Shown: piece after piece, positions 16,906-25,182 of the stretch | Position numbering within the stretch: the stretch's first letter is position 1 | Layout: each line of letters starts with the position of its first letter | From: Phycisphaerales bacterium | GTDB lineage: Bacteria; Planctomycetota; Phycisphaerae; Sedimentisphaerales; Anaerobacaceae | Assembly (NCBI GenBank): GCA_030602885.1 | Contig: JAUVYV010000023.1 | Location: 1-56,631 of the forward strand | Length of the DNA: 56,631 bases | Direction: 5' to 3' | Notes under the pieces: model-generated | Seen by the model: only the letters and a program-made list of their open reading frames with translations | The model's database searches: none | What the model was told of the DNA's origin: nothing | Made by a program: the position numbers and the translations under genes

Positions 16906-17913
16906 TTAGTGTGACTTGGCGTAATCGACAAGAACGCGGACGTTTTCGAGTGGTGTGTCGCGTGTGACTTCGCAGCCGGCACCGACGATGAATTTGTCGC
17001 CGGCGGCTTTATAACATTTCTCTATCGCTTCGTAAACATCTTCCGTGGAACCGTCCTGGAGAACGGAGACGGGGTTCATATTGCCGCAGATGACCTGGTC
17101 GGGGCCCATTTTTTCTCTTCCCAGAGCGACGGGGCAGGGGAAATCGAGGTCGACCATTTCGCAGTTGAGCCGGCCCATTCCATCGAGGATTGCGCGGGTA
17201 TCGCCGCAGATGTGAAGTCGAACGGCGGCACCCATTTCGTGGATGCCGTCGATGAGGCGTTTTTCGTAGGGCCAGATGAATTCTTCGTAGATTTTAGGCC
17301 CGACGAGAGAGGCAGCGGCATCACCGACGCCCATCAGGCAGACACCTGCTTCGATCTGGGCCTTTGCGAATTTGAGCTCCATCTCGATAACGAACTCGAA
17401 GAGGTCGTGGATGAAAGCGGGGTCTTCGAAGAAATCGATCATAATCGTATTTATTCCGCGCAGGTCCGCGCCTTCTGCGCAGGGGCCTTCGACCCAGCCC
17501 TCGATGATTTTGTCGCTGCCGACTTTTTGTTTGAAGAGTTCGGCGGCTTTGACGCGGTCGTGCATTCGGTTGCCGGCGAGCGGGTCGGGGACTTTGAGCG
17601 AGGCGAGTCTGGTTTTATCGGCGAGCAGAGCGTTTCTTTCGTCGATGTCGGGTGGAGTGTTTTCGTTGAAGCATATTGCAGCGCCGCAGTCGGCGGCTTC
17701 ACGTGCAGGGTCTGAGATGCAGCCGAGCTGGTCGAAATCAAACTCATCGGCGACTTTTAGCTGTCCGGCCACCAGCACACGGTAATCCGTTGCGTAGTCA
17801 TAGTATTTTCCGCCGATCATATCTGCGGCAAGCTGCATTGTAATCGGCATCAGCGGCAGGTGGTCAACCTCGGCGCCGTCGAACATGGCAAGGACTCTCT
17901 GTCGGCTGTTCAT
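16906..17913 (-). CDS. UroD/MtaA-family methyltransferase-like protein
   Basis: The 335-residue protein has the uroporphyrinogen decarboxylase fold as used by cobalamin/CoM methyltransferases: SRQRVLAMFDGAEVDHLP at the N-terminus, HICGDTRAIL with a possible Zn-binding His and Cys, and GAGCEVTRDTPLENVRVLVDYAK at the end. The HxC and late Cys favour a Zn-dependent methyltransferase over true UroD. No corrinoid protein or second methyltransferase is next to it. It precedes the GH172 gene by 31 nt, suggesting shared transcription, perhaps for removal of methyl groups from a sugar. That link is only inference from position. Confidence 0.8.
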   Translation of the reverse strand: MNSRQRVLAMFDGAEVDHLPLMPITMQLAADMIGGKYYDYATDYRVLVAGQLKVADEFDFDQLGCISDPAREAADCGAAICFNENTPPDIDERNALLADKTRLASLKVPDPLAGNRMHDRVKAAELFKQKVGSDKIIEGWVEGPCAEGADLRGINTIMIDFFEDPAFIHDLFEFVIEMELKFAKAQIEAGVCLMGVGDAAASLVGPKIYEEFIWPYEKRLIDGIHEMGAAVRLHICGDTRAILDGMGRLNCEMVDLDFPCPVALGREKMGPDQVICGNMNPVSVLQDGSTEDVYEAIEKCYKAAGDKFIVGAGCEVTRDTPLENVRVLVDYAKSH

Positions 17914-18004
17914 AGTTTTTGCTCCATGTCATTTAACACGAGTACAGTGCTATTATATGCGCAGATGGAGAAGTTCAAGCAGAAAAAACCAGGCCCCGTT
18001 GGAG

Positions 18005-18124
18005 CTACTTTAGATCCGCTATGTACAACGTCCCAACATGCTGCTCGGCAAGCCATCTTTTGATCGCATCAGCGTCCCGCAGCTTCTTAACAATCTGTTC
18101 CGGCGTGCGATTTTCCCTTTCCAT
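18005..18124 (-). pseudogene. Truncated IS3-family OrfA-like fragment
   Basis: A 39-codon frame with a ribosome binding site (AAAGGATG) begins MERENRTPEQIVKKLRDADA. This is the typical start of IS3-family transposase OrfA proteins, whose helix-turn-helix region opens with a TPEQI-KLREAD pattern. The sequence then diverges (RWLAEQHVGTLYIADLK) and stops before the rest of the helix-turn-helix. I take it as a residue of an insertion sequence. A genuine small protein that uses the same helix is possible. Confidence 0.5.
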
Positions 18125-18263
18125 GAGAGCATCCTTTCATAAAAAACCTACTCCTCTACCTTTGGCATAAATACCTGCGGCACAAGTTATCGGATACTCT
18201 CTAATTGGCAATGGTATAGTTTTAGGGGGTCAGGCCATCTTACCAATATCATGAGTGAGAACC

Positions 18264-18315
18264 TTAAATTTAGTATTTGACACGAAACAGCCGACGAGGA
18301 TATACTAAATTTTAA
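18264..18315. promoter_or_regulatory. AT-rich inverted repeat, possible operator
   Basis: TTAAATTTAGTAT at 18264-18276 is mirrored by ATACTAAATTTTAA at 18302-18315 with one extra T. A third TTAGTATTT half-site lies near 18331. These are within 150 nt upstream of the endonuclease V gene, so a dimeric repressor site is possible. Confidence 0.3.
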
Positions 18316-18407
18316 CGAATTAGTACGAAATTAGTATTTCCATAAGCCCTTTTAATTCAGGAGGCAATTACCTCAAGCCAACTCGCGGGCGCCGAACAGC
18401 CATTCCC

Positions 18408-19082
18408 ATGAAAACGAAAAAACTCCATAAATGGAACCTGTCGTACTCACAGGCCAGAACCCTGCAAACGCAGCTCGCATCAAGAGTCCGCTATACACCA
18501 ATAAAAAAACGGCCAACACTTGTCACCGGCCTGGACTGCGCCTTCACGAAAGACGGCAGGCGCATCATCGCCGCAGCAGTTGTCCTCAGTCTTCCCGGTT
18601 TCGATATTGTCGAAACGAAAACCGCGGTAAGAAAGCTCACCTTCCCATACATCCCGGGCCTGCTCTCATTTCGTGAAGCGCCCGCCTGTATCGCCGCAGT
18701 CGAGAAACTGCAAAATACTCCGGACGCTTTTCTAATCGACGGCCAGGGCGTCGCCCATCCCCGCCGACTCGGCATCGCAGCCCACTTAGGGCTGTTTTTC
18801 GACAGACCAACCATCGGCTGTGCCAAAAGCCGGCTCATCGGAACCTTCGATGAACCTCCTGAAGAAAAAGGCGGTCGCAGTCCCCTCAAAGACGACAACG
18901 AGACAATCGGCGCCGTCCTGCGAACACGCACCAATGTCAAACCCCTCTTTATCTCCGTCGGCAACAGATGCACGCTAAAAGATGCAATCAAAATTGTGCT
19001 CGCCTGCACAACAAAATACCGCCTGCCCGAACCGACCCGCCTCGCACACCAGCTCGTCAGCAAGGCCCGGCTGAACACATAA
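18408..19082 (+). CDS. nfi: Endonuclease V
   Basis: This DNA repair nuclease cuts near deaminated bases, mainly inosine. The 224-residue protein has the family blocks with the catalytic acids: VTGLDCAFTKDG (first Asp), YIPGLLSFREAP (Glu), FLIDGQGVAHPRRLG (second Asp) and TIGCAKSRLIG, with EPTRLAHQLVS at the C-terminus. Length is as expected. No ribosome binding site is directly upstream of the ATG. An AGGAGG lies about 45 nt further upstream, with no in-frame start codon after it. Confidence 0.93.
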   Translation: MKTKKLHKWNLSYSQARTLQTQLASRVRYTPIKKRPTLVTGLDCAFTKDGRRIIAAAVVLSLPGFDIVETKTAVRKLTFPYIPGLLSFREAPACIAAVEKLQNTPDAFLIDGQGVAHPRRLGIAAHLGLFFDRPTIGCAKSRLIGTFDEPPEEKGGRSPLKDDNETIGAVLRTRTNVKPLFISVGNRCTLKDAIKIVLACTTKYRLPEPTRLAHQLVSKARLNT

Positions 19083-19091
19083 CCGATACGC

Positions 19092-19592
19092 CTACCTTGT
19101 AAGCTTCAATATCAGCTCCCGCCGACCGGAATATCTTTCCAGCAATGCTTCTCTGCTGCCGAGCTCGAAATCATCAAACTCAAAACCCGGCACAACCGTA
19201 CAGCCCAACAGTGCAAACTTCCCGCCGGATTTAACGAGACTGCCCTGCCAGCTCCCGGCCGGAACCAATACCTGAACCCGCTCACCGCTCACTATGTCGC
19301 CGCCCAGGGTGACGACTTCGTTGCTGCCGTCCGGATGCAACTGCAGCATCGTGACAGGATCACCCAGATAAAAATGAAATATCTCGTCGCTTTTTAGTCT
19401 GTGCAGGGCGGAAAATGTCTCGGCAGTCAGAAGATACAATATGGCCGAGCCGAAGCGCCTCTGTCCGGTATAACCCGCCGGCAGCGCAGATTCGGCTATC
19501 TTTCCCTCCGCGCGATAAGTCTCTACGTAGAACCCGCCCTCCTCTTCCAGCTCCTTCAGCCCAAAAAACTCGATAATCTCCTCTGGCGTCAT
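19092..19592 (-). CDS. Cupin_5 (DUF985) protein
   Basis: This 166-residue single-domain protein fits DUF985: MTPEEIIEFFGL near the start, EEGGFYVETYRA, SAILYLLTAETFSALHRLKSDEIFHFY with the metal-type His and Glu residues, and GSWQGSLV later. The family's ligand is unknown. The ATG at 19592 matches family starts. A TTG at 19613 is an alternative. It follows the cyclophilin gene closely on the same strand and is the last gene of the long minus-strand block. Confidence 0.85.
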   Translation of the reverse strand: MTPEEIIEFFGLKELEEEGGFYVETYRAEGKIAESALPAGYTGQRRFGSAILYLLTAETFSALHRLKSDEIFHFYLGDPVTMLQLHPDGSNEVVTLGGDIVSGERVQVLVPAGSWQGSLVKSGGKFALLGCTVVPGFEFDDFELGSREALLERYSGRRELILKLTR

Positions 19593-19624
19593 ATCGGCAT
19601 CACAGCAGCACAATAGTGCACCAG

Positions 19625-20236
19625 TCAGTCTTCGGCGCCCGAAATCACCTTCGCCGACTTTATCACAACCGGCTCAACAGGAACATTTTGAAAATGGCCT
19701 TTGGTCGTCGTCTTCACACCGGCTATTGCATCAACAACATCCATCCCCTCAGCGACCCTGCCAAACACCGCGTATCCCGGATTGCGGCCCTCAACATAGT
19801 TGAGAGAATCGTTGTCAACGTGATTGACAAAAAACTGGCTCGTGGCGCTGTTGGGGTTATTTGTCCGCGCCATTGCAATTGTGCCGCGATTGTTCTTCAG
19901 GCCGTTACTCGCCTCGTTGACAATCGGCTCGTGCGCCTTCTTCTGGCGCATATCAGCCGTAAAGCCGCCTCCCTGTATCATAAAGCTCGGTATCACCCGA
20001 TGAAATACCGTCTCGTTGTAAAAACCTTCCTTCACATAGCGAAGAAAATTCGCCACGCTAACCGGCGCCCCGGCCTCATCGAGCTCGATAACAATATTGC
20101 CCTTACCTGTCTCAAGTCTGACCATCTTTTTCTCCACAACTTTGTTGTTCTCCTGCTCCCTGCCGCACCCGCACTGCAGGGCCGCCGCCACTGACGCAAC
20201 CACCAGGAACAACCACAACTCCAATTTGTATTTCAT
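19625..20236 (-). CDS. Cyclophilin-type peptidyl-prolyl isomerase, lipoprotein
   Basis: The 203-residue protein begins with a lipoprotein signal (lipobox ending in QCGC or GCGR at about residues 23-26), placing it on a membrane in the periplasm. The cyclophilin domain follows, with [15 protein letters not shown] carrying the catalytic Arg, Phe and Gln, [14 protein letters not shown] and [17 protein letters not shown]. It would speed proline isomerisation during folding of exported or outer-membrane proteins, which fits its position near bamA and skp. The gap to the gnnA-like gene is 55 nt. Confidence 0.9.
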   Translation of the reverse strand: MKYKLELWLFLVVASVAAALQCGCGREQENNKVVEKKMVRLETGKGNIVIELDEAGAPVSVANFLRYVKEGFYNETVFHRVIPSFMIQGGGFTADMRQKKAHEPIVNEASNGLKNNRGTIAMARTNNPNSATSQFFVNHVDNDSLNYVEGRNPGYAVFGRVAEGMDVVDAIAGVKTTTKGHFQNVPVEPVVIKSAKVISGAED

Positions 20237-20291
20237 AGAGAATACCCCAAAAAATCACAATAAAAAAATGCCGACACCATTTGCCTCGGCC

Positions 20292-21296
20292 CTAATCCCA
20301 CTTATGCTCTCTGACAGACGCCAGTATCGCCTCGGCACATTCCATCGCCGCCAGACCCTCTTCGGCGCTCACCGCAGGCCGAAGTGATTTGTCCGCCACC
20401 GCCTGCAAAAACGCCTCCTGCTCAAGACGAAGCGGCTCGGTGTCGTCAACGTCAAGCTTCTCAATATGCAACAGGTCCTGCCACTTCGTCTTCAAAAGCG
20501 CAAACTTGCCGCCCCTCTTCAGCTCCCTGATTTTCTCTATCATGTCAACGTTCGGGTCCGCCTTTATCACCGTCCCCGTCTTCTTGAGATAGTCAACGCT
20601 CAGGTACGCCTGCCTGCTGAACACCCGCACCTTGCGCTCGGTCTTCACCGCAAGCCGCGATGCCGTCACATTCGCTATACAGCCGTTCTCAAATACAATC
20701 CTCGCGTTGCATATATCCTCATTCTCGTCAATCACCCCGACCCCCACCGCATCCACCTTCACAACCCTGCTCGCCGCCAGCGACAGAATAATATCAATAT
20801 CGTGAATCATAATATCGAGCACAACACTTATTTCTGTGGAGCGAAAAGGATAGGGACTAATACGAGTGGCCTCGATAAACTTCGGCTCAATCTCCAAACG
20901 CTTCATCGCCTGAACAACAGGATTGCACCGCTCCGAATGCCCAACAGCAACAAGACAGCCCGTCTTCTTCGCAAGCTCGACTATCTCGGCGCCCTGCCCC
21001 ACGTCGGCGGCAAGGGGCTTTTCTATCAATACCGGCACACCCTCCTCGATAAACTGCTTCGCCAGCTCAAAATGGGCCGACGTCGGCGCCGATATCGTCA
21101 CCGCATCGACCTTGCCTAACAGCTCACTGCTGTCGGTAAACCAGTGACACCCGTACTTCTTCGCCAGACGCTTCGCCCGACTCTCGTCGGTATCGACCAC
21201 CCCGACAAGCCTGCTCTGCCCAAGCTTCGAGTAAACCTTCGCGTGAATCTCACCCATCTTGCCCGCGCCGACTACCGCAGTGAGTATCTTTTCCAT
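20292..21296 (-). CDS. Gfo/Idh/MocA oxidoreductase, GnnA-like
   Basis: This 334-residue NAD-dependent dehydrogenase has a Rossmann start (TAVVGAGKMGEIHAKVY), VLIEKPLAADV with the catalytic-type EKP, and DIMIHDIDIILSLAAS in the substrate region. Its place directly after lpxA matches known gnnA genes, where GnnA oxidises C3 of UDP-GlcNAc so that GnnB can aminate it for 2,3-diamino lipid A. No GnnB aminotransferase is seen in the window. The start at 21296 is chosen because upstream codons run into a terminator hairpin. That terminator means the gene may be expressed partly apart from lpxA. Confidence 0.75.
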   Translation of the reverse strand: MEKILTAVVGAGKMGEIHAKVYSKLGQSRLVGVVDTDESRAKRLAKKYGCHWFTDSSELLGKVDAVTISAPTSAHFELAKQFIEEGVPVLIEKPLAADVGQGAEIVELAKKTGCLVAVGHSERCNPVVQAMKRLEIEPKFIEATRISPYPFRSTEISVVLDIMIHDIDIILSLAASRVVKVDAVGVGVIDENEDICNARIVFENGCIANVTASRLAVKTERKVRVFSRQAYLSVDYLKKTGTVIKADPNVDMIEKIRELKRGGKFALLKTKWQDLLHIEKLDVDDTEPLRLEQEAFLQAVADKSLRPAVSAEEGLAAMECAEAILASVREHKWD

Positions 21297-21311
21297 AACG
21301 GCTTTCCGTAT

Positions 21312-21341
21312 AAAAAAGCCCCGTCCATCCGACGGGCTTTC
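21312..21341 (-). terminator. Intrinsic terminator after lpxA
   Basis: On the minus strand AAAGCCCGTC and GACGGGGCTTT pair with one bulged G around a short loop, followed by six T residues. It begins 2 nt beyond the lpxA stop codon and ends 16 nt before the gnnA-like start, so it can end or attenuate the long lpx transcript. Confidence 0.75.
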
Positions 21342-21342
21342 G

Positions 21343-22155
21343 TCAGTCCCTGAACCTCTCAAGATACCTGCCGAACCGATGCTCGCTGCTTCTGATTATC
21401 GCATCCAATACGGCCCTGACGTTCTCGTCGTGCCCGTCCTCGCCGGCCATTTCCTTCGCCGTCTCCAGCAGCGGCCTGTCACCCCGATACAACCTCTTGT
21501 ACGCCGCGACTACCGCCTGCTGCTGCTCCTCACTTAGCCCGGCACGGGCCAACCCACGCTTGTTCACGCCACGAACCTTTGGCGGATAATGACCGCTCAC
21601 TATCATAAAAGGCGGCACATCGTGATTAATCCCTGCAAGACCCGCCGCGTAACACCACGCCCCTATCGTCACGAACTGATGCAGCAGAACTACCCCGCTC
21701 AGCCACACCCCCTTCTCTATCTTACAGTGACCGCTTATCTGCGAGAAATTACTCAGAACTATATTATCTTCAAGCACGCAATCATGACCAATATGCACCC
21801 CTATCATAAGCAGATTCTCATTCCCTATCCTTGTCACTTCGCCCCTGTGCACGCTCGGATGGATTGTCACCTGCTCTCGAATCGTATTGTTGTCCCCTAT
21901 CAAAATGCCGCCGATCTCATCGTCCGGGCCCAGAGCAAGCAGTTGCGGCATACCCCCGACTACGCTGTTCGGATAAAAACGGTTGCCTTTGCCTATCTTC
22001 ACATCACCCTCGATTACGACATTCGGCTCAAGTACCGTCCCCTCACCAACCGAAACACCTCGGCCAACATAGCAATTGGGCCCGACAACTACATCTCCGG
22101 CCAGCTCAACGCCCCTGCCTACCACCGCGCTTGTGTGTATCTCAGCCATCTTCAA
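21343..22155 (-). CDS. lpxA: UDP-GlcNAc acyltransferase
   Basis: LpxA performs the first acylation of lipid A synthesis in the cytoplasm. The 270-residue protein is a left-handed beta-helix of hexapeptide repeats (EIHTSAVVGRGVELAGDVVV onward). It contains LLMIGVHIGHDC with the two His residues aligned to the catalytic pair of E. coli LpxA, and the C-terminal helical part GVNKRGLARAGLSEEQQQAV. Length is normal. It is preceded by lpxC-fabZ and followed by a GnnA-like gene, which makes the sugar nucleotide used (UDP-GlcNAc or its 3-amino form) an open question. Confidence 0.95.
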   Translation of the reverse strand: MKMAEIHTSAVVGRGVELAGDVVVGPNCYVGRGVSVGEGTVLEPNVVIEGDVKIGKGNRFYPNSVVGGMPQLLALGPDDEIGGILIGDNNTIREQVTIHPSVHRGEVTRIGNENLLMIGVHIGHDCVLEDNIVLSNFSQISGHCKIEKGVWLSGVVLLHQFVTIGAWCYAAGLAGINHDVPPFMIVSGHYPPKVRGVNKRGLARAGLSEEQQQAVVAAYKRLYRGDRPLLETAKEMAGEDGHDENVRAVLDAIIRSSEHRFGRYLERFRD

Positions 22156-22191
22156 TTCCCGAATTCAACTGCGCTGCTCGCAACTGCAACC

Positions 22192-23511
22192 CTAAATCTT
22201 CTCATTATCAACAAGCATAAACTTTATCTCACACTCGGCAACCACCGACTCGCCAACCATCGCCTTACATCGGCACTGGGCCGTGCGTTTCCTCGACCGC
22301 ACCGCCTCGGCGGTAAGGATAAGCTGATCGCCCGGCACCACCGCCTTGCGAAGCTTCACATCGTCCATGCTCAGAAGAACCGCTAATTTGCCCGTGTGCT
22401 CCAGCGTCTGAGCAAACAGCAAACCCGAGAGCTGCGCCATCGCCTCGACTATCAGCACACCGGGCATTATCGGTGTACCCGGAAAATGCCCCTGGAAAAA
22501 CTGCTCGTTGAACGTTACGTTCTTTATCCCTTTTATGAACCTGTCGCCTTCAATCTCAATCACCTTGTCCACAAGCAAAAACGGGTACCGGTGAGGCAGA
22601 ATCTTCGCAATCTGCCGAATATCCAAAAGAGCGTCTGTGCCGTACCTCGCCATCCGCTCCTGACGCTCTGCCTCCTCGTAAAGCTTCCTTACAAGCTGCT
22701 GATTCAAAGAATGCCCGCTCTTGTAAGATACTATCCTGCCCCTCACTGCCCTGCCCACAAGCGCAATATCTCCTATCAAATCGACTATCTTGTGCCTTAC
22801 ACACTCGTCGGGAAACCTAAAGCTGTTCTTGATGGGCCCGTCCGAATCTATCACTAAAATATCACGTGGACTAAGATGTGCACCCATACCGCGCGCCTGA
22901 AACTGCCGTGCCTCCGGCTCAAGCAGAAAAGTCCGCGCCCGTGCCAGATTCCTTTCAAACCCCTCCGGCGTCAACCGGCAGCTATATATCTGTCTGCCTA
23001 TACCCGTGTGCCCGCCGTAATCAAGATCGAACGTGATATTGAGCCGGTCATCCGCGTAGGCAAGTGCGTATATGCACGCATCACCTGCACTGACCGTTAT
23101 CGGCTCGCTTATCACAAACTCTTTTCGAGCCGCCTGCTGCTCGACCAGACCGGCACCCTTGAGCACCCTGAAATACTCGCTGCTGCTGCAGTCCGGACTC
23201 GGAAGCTCCGGCCCTTCGACCTCCACTATTATGTTGTCAATCTCTAAAGCACTTATCGCCGCCAGACAATGCTCAACCGTCTCTATGCTCACCGCCCCCT
23301 TCTTTATCGTCGTCCGTCTGCTCCGCTCGGCGATGTTCGGCGCTATCGCCTTTATCCGAACCTGCTCCGGAACATCCGTCCGTACAAATACCACCCCCGA
23401 ATCGGCAGGGCCCGGCTTAAATACTACCTTCGCCTCCTTGCTCCCGAACAAACCCTTACCGCTTATCCTGCACTCACTTTGTATCGTCTTCTGCAGCTTC
23501 AAGCTTATCAA
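22192..23511 (-). CDS. lpxC/fabZ: Fused LpxC deacetylase-FabZ dehydratase
   Basis: This single 439-residue chain joins two enzymes. Residues 1 to about 285 are LpxC, the Zn deacetylase that commits UDP-acyl-GlcNAc to lipid [10 protein letters not shown] (Zn His81), [15 protein letters not shown] (Zn His240 and Asp244) and [11 protein letters not shown] (His267). From about residue 295 it is FabZ, the 3-hydroxyacyl-ACP dehydratase: [25 protein letters not shown] (His342) and EAMAQ (Glu356). The fusion couples lipid A synthesis to fatty-acid supply and is known from Bacteroidetes and some planctomycetes. Its start overlaps the lpxD end by 38 nt. Confidence 0.96.
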   Translation of the reverse strand: MISLKLQKTIQSECRISGKGLFGSKEAKVVFKPGPADSGVVFVRTDVPEQVRIKAIAPNIAERSRRTTIKKGAVSIETVEHCLAAISALEIDNIIVEVEGPELPSPDCSSSEYFRVLKGAGLVEQQAARKEFVISEPITVSAGDACIYALAYADDRLNITFDLDYGGHTGIGRQIYSCRLTPEGFERNLARARTFLLEPEARQFQARGMGAHLSPRDILVIDSDGPIKNSFRFPDECVRHKIVDLIGDIALVGRAVRGRIVSYKSGHSLNQQLVRKLYEEAERQERMARYGTDALLDIRQIAKILPHRYPFLLVDKVIEIEGDRFIKGIKNVTFNEQFFQGHFPGTPIMPGVLIVEAMAQLSGLLFAQTLEHTGKLAVLLSMDDVKLRKAVVPGDQLILTAEAVRSRKRTAQCRCKAMVGESVVAECEIKFMLVDNEKI

Positions 23512-24514
23512 CCCTCTTGATAAGACGCTTTAACTGTTCAGCTAACTTCGGCAAACGATAAACCATCGTAATAGCACGAAATGCCTCTCGTATCTCCTTC
23601 GCCGGCGTCCCGAACATCCGCTTGCCCGCCTCAACATCCTTCATCACAGCGGACCCTCCTGCCACCATTACCCCGTCACCTATCTCGATATTGTCTATCA
23701 GCCCTGCCTGACCGCCAATTACCACGCCGTCGCCAATCTTACAACTGCCGCTTATACCAATCTGACCCGCCAGCAGACAGCACTTACCGATAATCACGTT
23801 ATGGGCAATATGAACAAGATTGTCTATCTTCGTCCCCGCCCCGATTCGCGTCTGGCCGAACTTCGCTCTGTCAATACAGCAATTCGCACCCATCTCCACA
23901 AAATCCTCTATCACCACCGTACCGTTATGAGGTATCAGTTTATGGGCCCCGTCTATGAAAGAGTACCCGAAGCCCGTCGAGCCAATCGTGCAGTTCGCCT
24001 GAATTATAACATTATCACCAATCGTGCAATTGTGATACACAACAACGTTGCAGTCAAGACGACTGTTATGCCCGATTCTCGAATTCTCACCTATCTTGCA
24101 CCCGCTGCCTATAACCGTCCTGTCTCCAATCACCGCTCCGTCATCAATCACCACATTGGCGCCAACAGATACTCCTTTTCCAATCTCAACACGCTCTGCG
24201 ACCTTCGCACTCGCATCTATTCCCTCAACCGGCCCCAACAGTGGCGGCGCAAAAATCTGCAAAACCTCTATCAACGCCGCATTAACCTCTTTCACTACAA
24301 GCTGCGGCTTATCTAAACCTTCAACCCGCTGCCCGACTATCAGCGCAGCCGCTCCGCATTTCTTCGCCTCAGACAAATGCCTCTTGTCGGAAACGAACGT
24401 AACATTATCGCCGTCGGCGGCGGCAATAGGACCGATGCCTGTTATTCTAATGCTGCCCTCGCCGATAAGCTCCGCGCCGATTCGCTGCGCCAATTCCGCA
24501 ACCGTAAGTTCCAT
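23474..24514 (-). CDS. lpxD: UDP-3-O-acyl-glucosamine N-acyltransferase
   Basis: LpxD adds the N-linked acyl chain in lipid A synthesis. The 346-residue protein has the N-terminal uridine-binding domain ([40 protein letters not shown]) and a long hexapeptide beta-helix, with [17 protein letters not shown] holding the catalytic His. The C-terminal coiled part ([20 protein letters not shown]) is typical. It lies 1 nt after the skp-like gene and overlaps lpxC-fabZ. Confidence 0.95.
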   Translation of the reverse strand: MELTVAELAQRIGAELIGEGSIRITGIGPIAAADGDNVTFVSDKRHLSEAKKCGAAALIVGQRVEGLDKPQLVVKEVNAALIEVLQIFAPPLLGPVEGIDASAKVAERVEIGKGVSVGANVVIDDGAVIGDRTVIGSGCKIGENSRIGHNSRLDCNVVVYHNCTIGDNVIIQANCTIGSTGFGYSFIDGAHKLIPHNGTVVIEDFVEMGANCCIDRAKFGQTRIGAGTKIDNLVHIAHNVIIGKCCLLAGQIGISGSCKIGDGVVIGGQAGLIDNIEIGDGVMVAGGSAVMKDVEAGKRMFGTPAKEIREAFRAITMVYRLPKLAEQLKRLIKRVDKLEAAEDDTK

Positions 24515-24515
24515 C

Positions 24516-25109
24516 TCATTCTACCGCATCTAACCGGGCCATTACTGCATCCGTTATATCCTCACAGCCGCCGCTATACAGAACCTTGTGCGTGCTTATA
24601 GTAAGCGTCAGCTCGTTGCCGCCGCTCGCCGGAAGCTCCGGCTCACTCCTCTCTAACACCATGTCAAGCCCCTTCTCCTTCGCAACCTCCTCGGTCGCCT
24701 TGAGCAAATCCTTGAAAAGCTGCTCTATCACCGCCTGCTCCTTAAACGCCATCTGCTGCTTAAAATACTCCTGCTGCGCCTGTAGCTTCGCCTGTTTCTC
24801 AAACACCTCCTTCATCAAAGCCGAGTAATCACTGCTGCCCGGCCTGAGCGTCTTTAAGCCCGCCTTGTCAAGCTCAATCTCCTTCGAGAGCTTATCGAGG
24901 TCCGCCCCCACCTTATCCCGCTCGGCAAACGCCTCCTGGCGGTACCTCGCATTACGCTTGCACTCCTGAAATACCCTGCGAACACTCACTACACCTATGC
25001 GCAGACATCTGTCCTCTGCCGCCGCATTCGCCCGGCTCTGCTCCAAACACACCCCTGCCACCAAAACCACTACCAACACACAAAGCGAAACCGTTTTTTC
25101 AATTTTCAT
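24516..25109 (-). CDS. skp: OmpH/Skp-family periplasmic chaperone
   Basis: The 197-residue protein starts with a signal peptide ([18 protein letters not shown]) and then the Skp pattern: [20 protein letters not shown], a long charged helical region suited to the tentacle-like coiled coils (about residues 50-140) and [14 protein letters not shown] before the C-terminus. Skp binds unfolded outer-membrane proteins in the periplasm and hands them to BamA, whose gene is directly upstream. The C-terminal extension beyond the usual Skp length has no known motif. Confidence 0.85.
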   Translation of the reverse strand: MKIEKTVSLCVLVVVLVAGVCLEQSRANAAAEDRCLRIGVVSVRRVFQECKRNARYRQEAFAERDKVGADLDKLSKEIELDKAGLKTLRPGSSDYSALMKEVFEKQAKLQAQQEYFKQQMAFKEQAVIEQLFKDLLKATEEVAKEKGLDMVLERSEPELPASGGNELTLTISTHKVLYSGGCEDITDAVMARLDAVE

Positions 25110-25140
25110 AAATTATCCTTCCGCGTTTTATCCCCCGATT

Positions 25141-25182
25141 GATAACTCAATAATCAACTATCAATAATCAATCATCAGTTAA
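25141..25182. repeat. Heptamer array, CAATAAT type
   Basis: Six 7-bp units (GATAACT, CAATAAT, CAACTAT, CAATAAT, CAATCAT, CAGTTAA) lie between bamA and the skp-like gene. The last unit contains the bamA stop codon (complement of TTA at 25179-25181). Confidence 0.6.

Larger units (their letters stand above)
17914..18407. other. Intergenic region with IS3 remnant and inverted repeats
   Basis: This divergent gap contains a short minus-strand frame resembling an IS3 OrfA start (listed separately), an AT-rich inverted repeat at 18264-18315 and a GGGGGTCAGGCC motif near 18229. Nothing else stands out. Confidence 0.5.
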
